NCBI RefSeq assembly: GCF_001591665.1
Contig: NZ_BCVI01000035.1
Span: 1 to 49,756, forward strand
Reading direction: 5' to 3'
DNA from: Neobacillus soli NBRC 102451
Lineage (GTDB): Bacteria; Bacillota; Bacilli; Bacillales; Cytobacillaceae
Length of the DNA stretch: 49,756 nt
The notes under the pieces were generated by a model. It searched no databases. It saw only the letters and a list, made by a program, of their open reading frames with translations, and was not told where the DNA came from. The position numbers were made by a program, and so were the translations under genes. Shown in pieces: positions 1 to 7,803 of this stretch (position 1 is the first letter of the stretch; each line of letters begins with the position of its first letter).

Positions 1-91
1 GAACAATATAATTTCCAAGTGAAGAATTCTAATTGACTTTTCACTGGCTCTTGTCTTACTTTTTTATCAGCCGCTCAAAAGCGACTTCATT

Positions 92-121
92 AATTTATCA
101 TATCTCACTTCGTTATGTCAA
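92..121 (-). promoter_or_regulatory. Candidate rrn-type promoter P2, reading left
   Basis: On the minus strand a consensus -35 TTGACA (116-121) is preceded by A-rich tracts (122-146) that resemble an UP element. It is followed at 17-18 nt by a -10-like ATAAAT or TAAATT (92-98). Just downstream lies a GC-rich hairpin with GTCGC and GCGGC arms (71-86). The combination resembles the leader of a stable-RNA operon. The -10 box is imperfect. Confidence 0.5.
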
Positions 122-177
122 TAACTTTTTTTAATTTCTTTTTTTCGTTGTTGACTCTCTCGAAGAGGACAGGAATT

Positions 178-206
178 AATATAACATGATAAATAAATGT
201 TTGCAA
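178..206 (-). promoter_or_regulatory. Candidate rrn-type promoter P1, reading left
   Basis: On the minus strand a -35 box TTGCAA (201-206) is followed by a 17-nt spacer and a -10 box TATATT (178-183). A second promoter lies about 85 bp downstream in the same direction. This tandem arrangement is typical of Bacillus rRNA operons. The transcribed gene lies outside the window, so the rRNA assignment is inference. Confidence 0.5.
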
Positions 207-552
207 TATAATTTTAAAAGTTTTTTCAAAATGTATTTTTCTTAGTTTCATTATCATCTATATTAGTCCTGCCCTAATATATCCTTTTATTACTTCTTTC
301 ACCCAGACAAAAAGCAAGACGCCGGCAATTGGTATTAATTAAAAGAGTGAGTAAACTCATAAAATAAACAACAATTGTATATGTAATAAGAGATAGCCTT
401 TTTCGAACATTTTAATTGAATAATAAATAAGCTGTTATTAACGCACATACATGAAGGGCAAGTCACTCACCAATTAGGGGGTTCCACTGATTAGGAATTA
501 ATTTAAAAAAAGCTTCAGTTAACCTACTCTTTTATAATGGACGTGAATAGAT
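207..552. other. AT-rich intergenic stretch
   Basis: No convincing gene, structured RNA or repeat was seen here. I looked for the conserved M-box (Mg2+) riboswitch elements because the next gene is MgtC-like and did not find them. A TATAAT at 533-538 could be the -10 box of the mgtC-like gene, but no good -35 accompanies it. Confidence 0.4.
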
Positions 553-1248
553 ATGAGCAGTATTGATATGAATATTTTAATTAAGTTGGGAATATCAGCT
601 GTTTTGGGCCTTATCATTGGTCTTGAACGTGAATTAAAAAGAAAGCCAGTGGGACTTAAAACAAGTCTTGTTATCTCCGTGGTTAGTTGTTTGCTGACGA
701 TTGTATCTATTCAGTCTGCCTACATGTTTCCTAATTCGGATAATGTCAAAATTACGATGGACCCTCTTCGGCTGGCAGCACAGATTGTCTCAGGGATTGG
801 CTTTTTAGGCGCCGGGGTCATATTGAGAAGAGGGAATGACAGTATTTCCGGTTTAACGACTGCCGCTATGATTTGGGGGGCTGCTGGTATTGGAATTGCC
901 GTAGGGGCCGGTTTTTTCATTGAGGCGTTCGCAGGTGTTTTCTTACTAATTATCAGTGTAGAATTCATCCCTTTTTTAATGAAACTTATTGGGCCTAAGC
1001 AATTACGAGAAAAAGAAATTATGCTTCAACTATTTATTAGGGATCAATCGCAGATTGATACAGCAATTTCTTTTTTATTAGAAAAAAAGTATATCGTCCG
1101 CAGACTAAAAATAAAGGATTTAGATAATGGGGATCATCTTGTTCAAATATTAGTGGCCGTTGATTATCGTGAAAAGACGACTGAAGTTTATGCATCTGTT
1201 TCGAATTTAGACGGAGTAAACAAGGTTGAAATAGAAAGTATTGGTTAA
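553..1248 (+). CDS. MgtC/SapB-family membrane protein
   Basis: The 231-aa product has an N-terminal half of about four hydrophobic segments (residues 8-27, 37-55, 70-92, 100-135). It carries the MgtC-family signature around residues 19-40, with GLIIGLERELKRKPVGLKT and a following Gly-rich FLGAGVILR stretch. The C-terminal 90 residues are soluble and ACT-like, as in longer family members. MgtC proteins are linked to magnesium homeostasis and to modulation of membrane ATPase. The gene stands alone, ahead of a tRNA. A TGA lies in frame just upstream (544-546), so 553 is the earliest start. There is no clear Shine-Dalgarno sequence, and TATAAT at 533-538 would give a very short leader, so a leaderless or near-leaderless mRNA is possible. 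Family assignment is firm, the transported or regulated species is not. Confidence 0.85.
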   Translation: MSSIDMNILIKLGISAVLGLIIGLERELKRKPVGLKTSLVISVVSCLLTIVSIQSAYMFPNSDNVKITMDPLRLAAQIVSGIGFLGAGVILRRGNDSISGLTTAAMIWGAAGIGIAVGAGFFIEAFAGVFLLIISVEFIPFLMKLIGPKQLREKEIMLQLFIRDQSQIDTAISFLLEKKYIVRRLKIKDLDNGDHLVQILVAVDYREKTTEVYASVSNLDGVNKVEIESIG

Positions 1249-1284
1249 GGACGAAATATTTTTTCCCTTTCTTCAAATTTTCTC

Positions 1285-1313
1285 TTGCAAGAATTTTATT
1301 TTGCAGATATAAT
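1285..1313 (+). promoter_or_regulatory. SigA promoter of the tRNA-Ala gene
   Basis: TTGCAA (1285-1290), a 17-nt spacer and a perfect TATAAT (1308-1313) place transcription start near 1320. That is about 15 nt before the mature tRNA. Confidence 0.7.
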
Positions 1314-1334
1314 TTTTCTTGTACCACTCATATT

Positions 1335-1407
1335 GGGGGATTAGCTCAGCTGGGAGAGCGTTTGGCTGGCAGCCAAAAGGTCAGGGGTTCGAGCCCCCTA
1401 TTCTCCA
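1335..1407 (+). tRNA. tRNA-Ala (anticodon GGC)
   Basis: The 73-nt cloverleaf folds completely. The acceptor stem is 1335-1341 with 1400-1406, and the discriminator is A1407. The D-arm starts TTAGCTCAG. The anticodon arm is TTTGG/CCAAA with loop CTGGCAG, putting GGC at 1368-1370. The T-arm is AGGGG/CCCCT with loop TTCGAGC. Position 3:70 is a G:U pair (1337 with 1404), the main identity element recognised by alanyl-tRNA synthetase. CCA is not encoded. The gene stands alone between its own promoter and terminator. Confidence 0.97.
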
Positions 1408-1427
1408 TACGAAATAATGATTGAATA

Positions 1428-1463
1428 AAAGACCCGTCATATATAAATGATGGGTCTTTTTTC
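1428..1463. terminator. Bidirectional intrinsic terminator
   Basis: AAAGACCCGTCAT and ATGATGGGTCTTT arms (one G:T wobble) enclose a 6-nt loop and are followed by a T-run. The minus strand also ends in a T-rich tail. It can therefore stop both the tRNA transcript and the convergent peptidase operon. Confidence 0.85.
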
Positions 1464-1499
1464 GTTTTTTTTCTTCTCTAAATTACATTTTGTCTATTA

Positions 1500-2606
1500 T
1501 TAACCCAACCTAATTAACTCCGTCGGGAAGGTTGTAAGTACTTTTGCTTCTCCATCTTCTCCGATATATATATTTTCTTCAATACGGACGCCACCGAATC
1601 CAGGAATATAAATACCTGGTTCAATAGTAAACAAAAATCCCGGCTCTAAAGTTAATTCATTTTTTTCATGAATTGACGGTTCTTCATGTACTTCCATGCC
1701 TAAGCCATGTCCCACGCGGTTATTATAATACTGACCATAACCATTCGCTTTAATCACATTACGGGCAGCAATATCCACACTTCCGGCCAAAACACCGGCT
1801 TTCGCTGCAATAACTCCTTCACTTGTAGCTTCTCGGACGATCTCAAAAATTCTTCTCTGTTCAACTGTTTCTTCGCCTATTACGAAGGTGCGCGTAATGT
1901 CTGAACAATATCCATCAACAATCACACCCATATCAATTAATAAGAATTCACCGTTGTTAATGTTCTTTCCATCAGGGCTTCCGTGTGGTAACGATGATTT
2001 TGCTCCTGATAATACCGTCGTAGGAAACGCAGGACCTTCTGCACCGAACTTTCTCATTAAATATTCAAATTCAGCTGTTAATTCTAGTTCTGTCATGCCT
2101 TTTTTAAAATTTTTAATTCCTTCGCTTAATACTTTTTCAATCACTAGAACCGCATTTTGGACCTTCTTGCACTCTTCAGGGGACTTCCTCATTCGCTGGC
2201 CGGAAATAAATTCTCCTACATTTTGATAGCTAAAGCTAGAAAAGAAGTAATTGAGCTGTTCTTGTTGAAATAAACTAACGTTTTTCGTTTCTAAACCTAT
2301 TGACGTTACACCTTCACCGATTGTATCTTTTAACACTTTATACGGATTTGATTCGTCTGAGATTGGAATAATCCTTTTTACATACGAACTTTTCTCTGCA
2401 TCCTCTTGATCAAGTGCGGGAACAAATAAATAATTGGTTTCATTGCGCAGATCGATGACTAAAGCCATGAAACGCTCATATGGTTCAGAGTTAAAACCTG
2501 TATAGTAAAATACATTCTTAGGAGAATTTACAATTGCCATGTCCACTTGCCGTTCTTTCAAATACTGAACTAAACCATTCAATCTGGTTTGATACTGCTC
2601 ACTCAT
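1500..2606 (-). CDS. M24-family Xaa-Pro dipeptidase/aminopeptidase
   Basis: The 368-aa protein has a creatinase-like N-terminal domain (about 1-130) and a C-terminal pita-bread M24 domain. The five metal ligands are visible: Asp225 and Asp236 (in LLIDMG and CSDITRTF), His300 (GHGLGMEVHE), Glu329 (TIEPG) and Glu343. His208 is in PHG. The family hydrolyses the bond before proline, either in dipeptides (PepQ) or at peptide N-termini (PepP). The length fits Bacillus PepQ-type enzymes. It is the last gene of the hydroxyproline operon, 38 bp after the reductase gene. I infer that it releases proline or hydroxyproline from collagen-like peptides. GAGGAG lies upstream of the ATG at 2606. Confidence 0.88.
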   Translation of the reverse strand: MSEQYQTRLNGLVQYLKERQVDMAIVNSPKNVFYYTGFNSEPYERFMALVIDLRNETNYLFVPALDQEDAEKSSYVKRIIPISDESNPYKVLKDTIGEGVTSIGLETKNVSLFQQEQLNYFFSSFSYQNVGEFISGQRMRKSPEECKKVQNAVLVIEKVLSEGIKNFKKGMTELELTAEFEYLMRKFGAEGPAFPTTVLSGAKSSLPHGSPDGKNINNGEFLLIDMGVIVDGYCSDITRTFVIGEETVEQRRIFEIVREATSEGVIAAKAGVLAGSVDIAARNVIKANGYGQYYNNRVGHGLGMEVHEEPSIHEKNELTLEPGFLFTIEPGIYIPGFGGVRIEENIYIGEDGEAKVLTTFPTELIRLG

Positions 2607-2644
2607 AAAAACACTCCTCTATCGATGCGAATATTTGCGCTTAC

Positions 2645-3622
2645 TTACAAGCGAATTCGAGTACCCAGTCCGTTTTGAATCGCTTTTTCGTAAACATATT
2701 TTGCTGTTACAATATCAACAACAGCCAGTCCGACTGACTTAAATATGGTTATTTCTTGGTTGCTTTCTCTTCCTCTCCGCTTTCCGCTGACGATTTCCCC
2801 TAACTCTGCATAAATATCACTTTCTTTAAAAACTCCCTCGTTAATCGGGATTTGCAAGTCTCCAGTCTCCTCTAAGGCTGCTTCTTTTGATTCCACCACT
2901 ACTTTATCAGCTGTGGAAATGGCATGTGACGGAAGTTCTTGCATCGTAGGTTTGAATGAACCGATTGCATTCACGTGAACACCTGTTTTTAAAATTTCAG
3001 TAAAAACGGGCGCAGAAGAGTTTGTTGCCGTGACGATAATATCCGCTTCACGAACTGCCTCATTTGGGTCTGAATATACTTGAACATTCCTATTGAACTT
3101 CTTCGTAATGTATTCAGCAAAATCGGCTGCTTTTTGTCTTGTTCGGTTAGAAACAATAATTCTTTCAATATCCCGCACAGCAAGCACTGCTTCAACCAAC
3201 CCTTCACTTTGTCCCCCTGTGCCAATAACTGATAATATTTTTGCATCTTGCCTTGCTAAATATTTTGTCGCTACCCCACTTAAGGCACCAGTACGGACCA
3301 TCGTTAGATAGGACCCTTCCAAAAGTGCAAGCGGCTCTCCTGTTTCAAAGTCTGATAGCATGACAAGTCCGTTTATTGTCTTCTTTCCTATTTTCGGATT
3401 ATTTGGTGCCACTGTTACAACTTTTATTCCCCATGTGCCAAGCCCTTCAGCTACCGAGGGCATCACTAACGCTGTATTTTGAGAATCATAGAATGGCAAC
3501 GCCGCTCGGATTGGGGTCACCGTCCTAGACGCCGAAAATTCTTTTAGAGCACTAGCTGCATGTTCAATCACTTCATTCATATCTATTAAACTCTTCTGTT
3601 CCTCTGCATTAATCACTAGCAT
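2645..3622 (-). CDS. Ornithine cyclodeaminase/mu-crystallin family reductase, probable 1-pyrroline-2-carboxylate reductase
   Basis: From the ATG at 3622 the product is 325 aa, the usual family size. GGAGGG precedes this start, while an upstream in-frame GTG at 3664 has no ribosome binding site. The Rossmann part carries an NAD(P)-binding motif SVIGTGGQSEG around residue 130, and the RTGALSGVATKYLA stretch is typical of the family. Members near proline racemase-like genes reduce 1-pyrroline-2-carboxylate (from trans-3-hydroxyproline dehydration) to L-proline. The gene lies 55 bp downstream of such an enzyme (3678-4682). True ornithine cyclodeaminase is less likely here. Alanine dehydrogenase-type activity cannot be excluded. 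Confidence 0.82.
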   Translation of the reverse strand: MLVINAEEQKSLIDMNEVIEHAASALKEFSASRTVTPIRAALPFYDSQNTALVMPSVAEGLGTWGIKVVTVAPNNPKIGKKTINGLVMLSDFETGEPLALLEGSYLTMVRTGALSGVATKYLARQDAKILSVIGTGGQSEGLVEAVLAVRDIERIIVSNRTRQKAADFAEYITKKFNRNVQVYSDPNEAVREADIIVTATNSSAPVFTEILKTGVHVNAIGSFKPTMQELPSHAISTADKVVVESKEAALEETGDLQIPINEGVFKESDIYAELGEIVSGKRRGRESNQEITIFKSVGLAVVDIVTAKYVYEKAIQNGLGTRIRL

Positions 3623-3677
3623 GCTTTCCCATCCCTCCCTGCTTTTCTGGAACTGGGCACTCACTATTGAAAAAGAC

Positions 3678-4682
3678 TTAAGCCAATAAAAACCCTTGTT
3701 TCAATGGATCTCTTGGATCGATAACAAACTGGTGGAATCCCGTAATAAATGCCTGGCCGGTAACCCTTGAAACAATCGCTTCAAATTCATCTACCTTTGT
3801 CCTTGACAGCACTTCACCAATGAATTGTCCATCGGTAATACATTCATGGACGAAACTCCCGCCTTCTTTTAAAACACCTTGTTCTACTAATGTAGCTAGT
3901 CTGGCTGACGTCCCTGTCCCACAAGGGGATCGATCGACCTGCTCATCTGCAAAGATGGTTACATTCCTTAGGTCAGCACCTTCTTTTTTTGGCTCATCGG
4001 AAAATATAACACCATATATTCCTTTTAAATCCTCTTCAAGCGGGTGCTTCACTTCCATATTACTTTCAATATATTGTTTGATTTTCGTGCCCCATGTTTG
4101 AATCTCGGGTAAATCTTTGAAATTCACTTTAAGACCGAATTCTTTACTATTTACTACTGCATAAAAAGCTCCACCAAAAGCGATGTCGACTTGAAATTCG
4201 TATCCTTCAATTTTAACGGGAACATCCTTTTTAAAAACAAAGGAAGGAACATTTTCAAATGAGACAGATTCCACTTGGTTACCATTGTACTTTGCATAAG
4301 CAATGACCTCTCCAGCAGGGCTATCAATAACAAATTTTTGTTTACCACCTGTCAAATCGAACATACCCGTTTCTATTCCATATGTTACAACAGCAACGAT
4401 TCCATGGCCGCACATTGTGCTCCATCCTTCATTATGCATGAACAACACGCCGAAATCGGCATGTGAATTTGCTGGCGGTGTAATGATACAACCGTACATA
4501 CCATGGTGTCCGCGTGGTTCATACATAAGAACCTCTCGTAAATGATCCAAATGCTCCATGCAGTATGCACGTCTTTCCAATTGGGTGCTGCCTTTTATTT
4601 CTGGCAGACCACCGGTAATAATCCGTAATGGTTCACCGTAAACATGCATATCCACTGTCGTGTACATTTTACTGAAATTCAT
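3678..4682 (-). CDS. Proline racemase-family enzyme, probable trans-3-hydroxyproline dehydratase or 4-hydroxyproline 2-epimerase
   Basis: The 334-aa protein has both catalytic cysteines of the family: Cys91 in STMCGHG and Cys254 in [10 protein letters not shown]. The EPRGH motif is at 55-59. Family members racemise proline, epimerise 4-hydroxyproline or dehydrate trans-3-hydroxyproline, and the Cys/Cys pair alone does not decide between these. The adjacent downstream reductase favours dehydration to 1-pyrroline-2-carboxylate followed by reduction to L-proline. From memory it closely resembles a Bacillus cereus enzyme with that assignment, but I could not check this. AGAGGGGG precedes the ATG at 4682. 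A 166-bp gap upstream holds a hairpin and a TATAAT on the minus strand (4765-4770), so it may also be transcribed separately from the genes before it. Confidence 0.85.
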   Translation of the reverse strand: MNFSKMYTTVDMHVYGEPLRIITGGLPEIKGSTQLERRAYCMEHLDHLREVLMYEPRGHHGMYGCIITPPANSHADFGVLFMHNEGWSTMCGHGIVAVVTYGIETGMFDLTGGKQKFVIDSPAGEVIAYAKYNGNQVESVSFENVPSFVFKKDVPVKIEGYEFQVDIAFGGAFYAVVNSKEFGLKVNFKDLPEIQTWGTKIKQYIESNMEVKHPLEEDLKGIYGVIFSDEPKKEGADLRNVTIFADEQVDRSPCGTGTSARLATLVEQGVLKEGGSFVHECITDGQFIGEVLSRTKVDEFEAIVSRVTGQAFITGFHQFVIDPRDPLKQGFLLA

Positions 4683-4811
4683 TTTCTTTCCCCCTCTGGA
4701 TTTTGTATTTTCACGCTTTATAAAAAAATTTTATCTAAAAGTATGAATCTTCATTTGCGTATGTATTATACCCATTTCGTTAATTACCTTTGATTAACAC
4801 TTTTTACATTT

Positions 4812-4831
4812 ACCGGGGAACTATCCCCGGC
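4812..4831. other. Intercistronic GC hairpin
   Basis: CCGGGG (4813-4818) and CCCCGG (4825-4830) enclose a 6-nt loop, 18 bp after the DapA-like gene stop. Neither strand has a U-tract after it. It may be an mRNA-processing or stability element, or a weak terminator. Confidence 0.4.
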
Positions 4832-4848
4832 ACATTCTAACCTTGCTT

Positions 4849-5745
4849 TTATGCTCTTGAAACGGCCGTTAAGCTCGCTAAAATGTCTTTAAGTTTTTGA
4901 TCTTCCTCAGGTGTTAACCCTAAACGCGGATAACGGGATGGTCCTCCTGCTTGGCCGTTCAACTCCATCGCACGTTTAACAATTTGCACATATTTCCCTG
5001 ATCCTTCAAGGAATGTACATAGCGGTAAAATGCTATTATTGAGCACCCATGCCTCTTCTAGCTCACCATTTTGAAAATGGTTGAACATGTCTGTCACGAG
5101 CTTTGGTACAATGTTCCCCGCAACGGAAATCCAGCCTGTTGCCCCGACAAAATAGGACTCCATGACCAAATCTTCTGAGCCGCAGAAAACTTCAAAATCG
5201 CCTTTTCCATCTCTTGCTAAATCTCGTGCTTTGCGGATATCGCCGCTTGATTCTTTAATATGTGTGACTCTATCACACTCTTTCCCAATTTTAAGCATCA
5301 GCTCTGTGCTCATATCGACACCGGATGTAAACGGATTGTTGTAAAGCATAATCGGCACATTCACGGCATTAGAAATTTCTTTAAAGTGGAATAAAATTTC
5401 TTCTTCCTTTGGTTTGCAATAGTACGAGTTAATGATCAATGCACAATCAGCACCGTGTGCTTCAGCTTGTTTGGTGTACTCAATGGTTTCTTTCGTTGTT
5501 TCAGCAGCTGTTCCAACAATTACTGGAATACGGCCGTTAACTTCCTTCATAACCAATTCAACTATCTGAAACCTTTCTTCTTTTGATAAACTCACGAATT
5601 CTCCGGTACTGCCGTTGATCACCATCCCTGCTACGCCTTGATTTACGAAGTAGTTCACATTATTTTTCACTCCGGCCCAGTCAATCTCCTGCGCCTTATT
5701 CATGGGTGTAATCAAAACGGGATATGCCCCTTTAATTGATGCCAT
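4849..5745 (-). CDS. DapA-fold lyase, probable 1-pyrroline-4-hydroxy-2-carboxylate deaminase
   Basis: This class I aldolase-type TIM-barrel protein belongs to the DHDPS/NAL family. Numbering from the upstream ATG at 5751, the Schiff-base lysine is Lys166 (THIKESSGD) and the catalytic tyrosine is Tyr137 (MLYNNPF). The GSTGEF substrate loop is at 47-52. AGGAGG lies 8 nt before the ATG at 5745 but only 2 nt before the ATG at 5751, so I place the start at 5745 (298 aa). Beside hydroxyproline epimerases this family commonly deaminates 1-pyrroline-4-hydroxy-2-carboxylate to 2-oxoglutarate semialdehyde. That role is inferred from context, since sequence alone would also fit dihydrodipicolinate synthase or a sugar-acid aldolase. 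It lies 70 bp downstream of the racemase-family pair. Confidence 0.85.
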   Translation of the reverse strand: MASIKGAYPVLITPMNKAQEIDWAGVKNNVNYFVNQGVAGMVINGSTGEFVSLSKEERFQIVELVMKEVNGRIPVIVGTAAETTKETIEYTKQAEAHGADCALIINSYYCKPKEEEILFHFKEISNAVNVPIMLYNNPFTSGVDMSTELMLKIGKECDRVTHIKESSGDIRKARDLARDGKGDFEVFCGSEDLVMESYFVGATGWISVAGNIVPKLVTDMFNHFQNGELEEAWVLNNSILPLCTFLEGSGKYVQIVKRAMELNGQAGGPSRYPRLGLTPEEDQKLKDILASLTAVSRA

Positions 5746-5815
5746 GTTCATCTCCTCCTCAAAGTTTTTATATCAAATTAGTATTTTTCTGATTTAATAG
5801 AATCCATTTTAAAAA

Positions 5816-6769
5816 TTATTTTAATAAAAACCCAGCTGCTAAAGGATCTGTCGGATCTAATACAAATGTTTGTAAACCTGTAATGAAACCACGGCTTGTC
5901 ACGGTAAACTGATAACCATTCTCTGCTTGTTCAGCAACTTTTGCTGCCAAGCGGCTTTCGAAAATACTTTCATTCACAAGTCCTTGTTCTGAACGCAATG
6001 CTCCCTTAGCTAGTAAACTTGTATAACAAGCAAGCGTTGGTCCAAAGCCAGGTGAACGAACGATAAATTGATCCTTTCGGAACGTTATTGATTTAATTCG
6101 TCCCACATCTAATGCAGAATCATCTAGTAAAATGGCTGCTTGTACCTGGACCTCTGAATCAAGTGCCTGAAACACCGTACGTGCCCAGCTTTTTAATTCA
6201 GATAGATCCTCCACCCGAATCTCTACAGGAAGATTGCGCTTCTCAAACACTGCATAGACTAGGTCCGCTTGCACGAGGGTAAACTTTGTGTTTAAACGTG
6301 AATGTGCGAGCGGGACATCTTGTTGGATCACTTGACACGGATCGCTTTCCAGCCTAACTGAAACGACTTCTTCCTCTGCGACGATGGCGGTAACGGAGAT
6401 CACACCGGTGACCGTTTCGATTTTGTATTCACCTGTTTCATTTGTTTGCAAATGGCCGCATTCTAATAAAGCGGTAATCACGGCAACGATGCCGCCGTAA
6501 TGAACAGGGACCGTTCCCTCATGGGTAAAAAAGAGTACTGCTGCATCCGCTTCCGGGCTAATCGGCGGAAGGGCAAGGCAGCCATTTAATCCAGCGAACC
6601 CACGAGGCTCATTTAATAATAGGTTTTTCTCCTCTTCATACATTTGCGGAAACTTTTCATACAGCTGCTCCAGGCTCTGATAATGGATAAATGGTACATT
6701 ATGAATAATGCGGAACGCCTCGCCGGCTACATGGACATCTGTTGTTGAATACACTTTTTGAATCTTCAT
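5816..6769 (-). CDS. Degenerate proline racemase-family protein lacking both catalytic cysteines
   Basis: The 317-aa protein is clearly in the family: VYSTTDVHVAGE start, NEPRGF at 53-58, and C-terminal ITGLQTFVLDPTDPLAAGFL. Aligning it by eye with its neighbours, the first catalytic Cys (MCGH) is His90 in VPVHYGG. The second (DRSPCGTG) is Gly241 in VRSPGFG, where the preceding Asp is also lost. The reading frame is intact and starts inside the upstream paralogue's stop (ATGA overlap), so it appears translationally coupled and maintained rather than decaying. It cannot work by the two-base cysteine mechanism. It could be a non-catalytic partner subunit of the 6766-7803 enzyme, a binding protein, or an enzyme with new chemistry. 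These roles are inference. Confidence 0.85.
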   Translation of the reverse strand: MKIQKVYSTTDVHVAGEAFRIIHNVPFIHYQSLEQLYEKFPQMYEEEKNLLLNEPRGFAGLNGCLALPPISPEADAAVLFFTHEGTVPVHYGGIVAVITALLECGHLQTNETGEYKIETVTGVISVTAIVAEEEVVSVRLESDPCQVIQQDVPLAHSRLNTKFTLVQADLVYAVFEKRNLPVEIRVEDLSELKSWARTVFQALDSEVQVQAAILLDDSALDVGRIKSITFRKDQFIVRSPGFGPTLACYTSLLAKGALRSEQGLVNESIFESRLAAKVAEQAENGYQFTVTSRGFITGLQTFVLDPTDPLAAGFLLK

Positions 6770-7803
6770 TTCACGTCCTCCGTTTCATGTTCCATCGGGG
6801 GAATGAGCAGAAACCCTTCTTTAAGCGGATCTCCTTCATGGTAAAAGAACCGGTGCATGCCCATTAGCCAAGCGGATCCGGCAATTTTTGTCACCACTGC
6901 CTCTACACCTTCCACATTAGTAGTTTCAAGGATGGATCCTCGAAATAACGAGCCGACAATACTTTCATGAATAAATTCTTTGCCGAGAGCAATTTTTTGA
7001 TTGGCATAAAGCACAGCTAGTTTGGCAGACGTGCCGGTTCCACACGGTGAACGATCAATTCCCCCTGGAGGGACAATAACTGTATTTTTCACGTCGGCAT
7101 CTTTATGTGTTGGATCGGTATAAAATTCAACATGGGTAAGACCGCGAATGAATGGATATTTAGGGTGAACAATCTCTGTATTTTCATTAATCGTGTTTCG
7201 GATAGTGATTGCTTTTTCGATAATCAGCGAAGCATTCTCCGGTATTAATTCCAGCCCGACCGATTTAGCATCAATGATCGCGTAAAAATTCCCGCCGTAG
7301 GCAATATCTGCATCCACTTGTCCAATCCCTTCGACGTCAAAGGAAACACTTTTTAAAAGAAAAGCAGGAACATTGCAAAAGGACACCTCTTTCGCTTTGC
7401 CCCCTTCTACAGCAATTTCTACTTCGACAAGCCCAGCAGGTGTATCCAATTTTACTGAAGTGACTGGCTCTTGAATCGGAATTAGTCCTGACTCCACTAA
7501 AGCCGTGCAGACACCAATTGTGTCATGACCGCACATCGGCAAATAGCCTCCTGTTTCTATGTAAATCACACCGATATCTGCTTCCGGATGACAGGGATCC
7601 GTGAGCAGCGCTCCAGACATGACATCATGGCCGCGCGGTTCGTTCATTAATAGTTTGCGAATCCAGTCATACTCCTCTTTCATATAAAGCATTTTTTCAG
7701 ACATCGTTTCTCCCACTAATTCCGGGAGACCGCTAATGACCGTCCTTGTCGGATTCCCGCCTGTATGTGTATCAATCGTTGTAAATACTTTATGTGCCTT
7801 CAC
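6766..7803 (-). CDS. Proline racemase-family enzyme, probable 4-hydroxyproline 2-epimerase
   Basis: The 345-aa protein has Cys91 in LPMCGHD and Cys254 in [10 protein letters not shown], so the two-cysteine racemase/epimerase machinery is intact. It starts with GTG at 7803, overlapping the stop of the DAO-type gene by 4 bp, with AAAGGGTGA as ribosome binding site. In hydroxyproline operons this step converts trans-4-hydroxy-L-proline to cis-4-hydroxy-D-proline, which the D-amino acid oxidoreductase next to it oxidises. Proline racemase activity is the main alternative. It overlaps the degenerate paralogue downstream (ATGA), suggesting the two proteins are made in equal amounts. Confidence 0.85.
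   Translation of the reverse strand: MKAHKVFTTIDTHTGGNPTRTVISGLPELVGETMSEKMLYMKEEYDWIRKLLMNEPRGHDVMSGALLTDPCHPEADIGVIYIETGGYLPMCGHDTIGVCTALVESGLIPIQEPVTSVKLDTPAGLVEVEIAVEGGKAKEVSFCNVPAFLLKSVSFDVEGIGQVDADIAYGGNFYAIIDAKSVGLELIPENASLIIEKAITIRNTINENTEIVHPKYPFIRGLTHVEFYTDPTHKDADVKNTVIVPPGGIDRSPCGTGTSAKLAVLYANQKIALGKEFIHESIVGSLFRGSILETTNVEGVEAVVTKIAGSAWLMGMHRFFYHEGDPLKEGFLLIPPMEHETEDVK

Noticed and set aside
1..552. M-box magnesium riboswitch before the MgtC-like gene
   Set aside because: None of the conserved M-box segments is recognisable in the upstream 500 bp.
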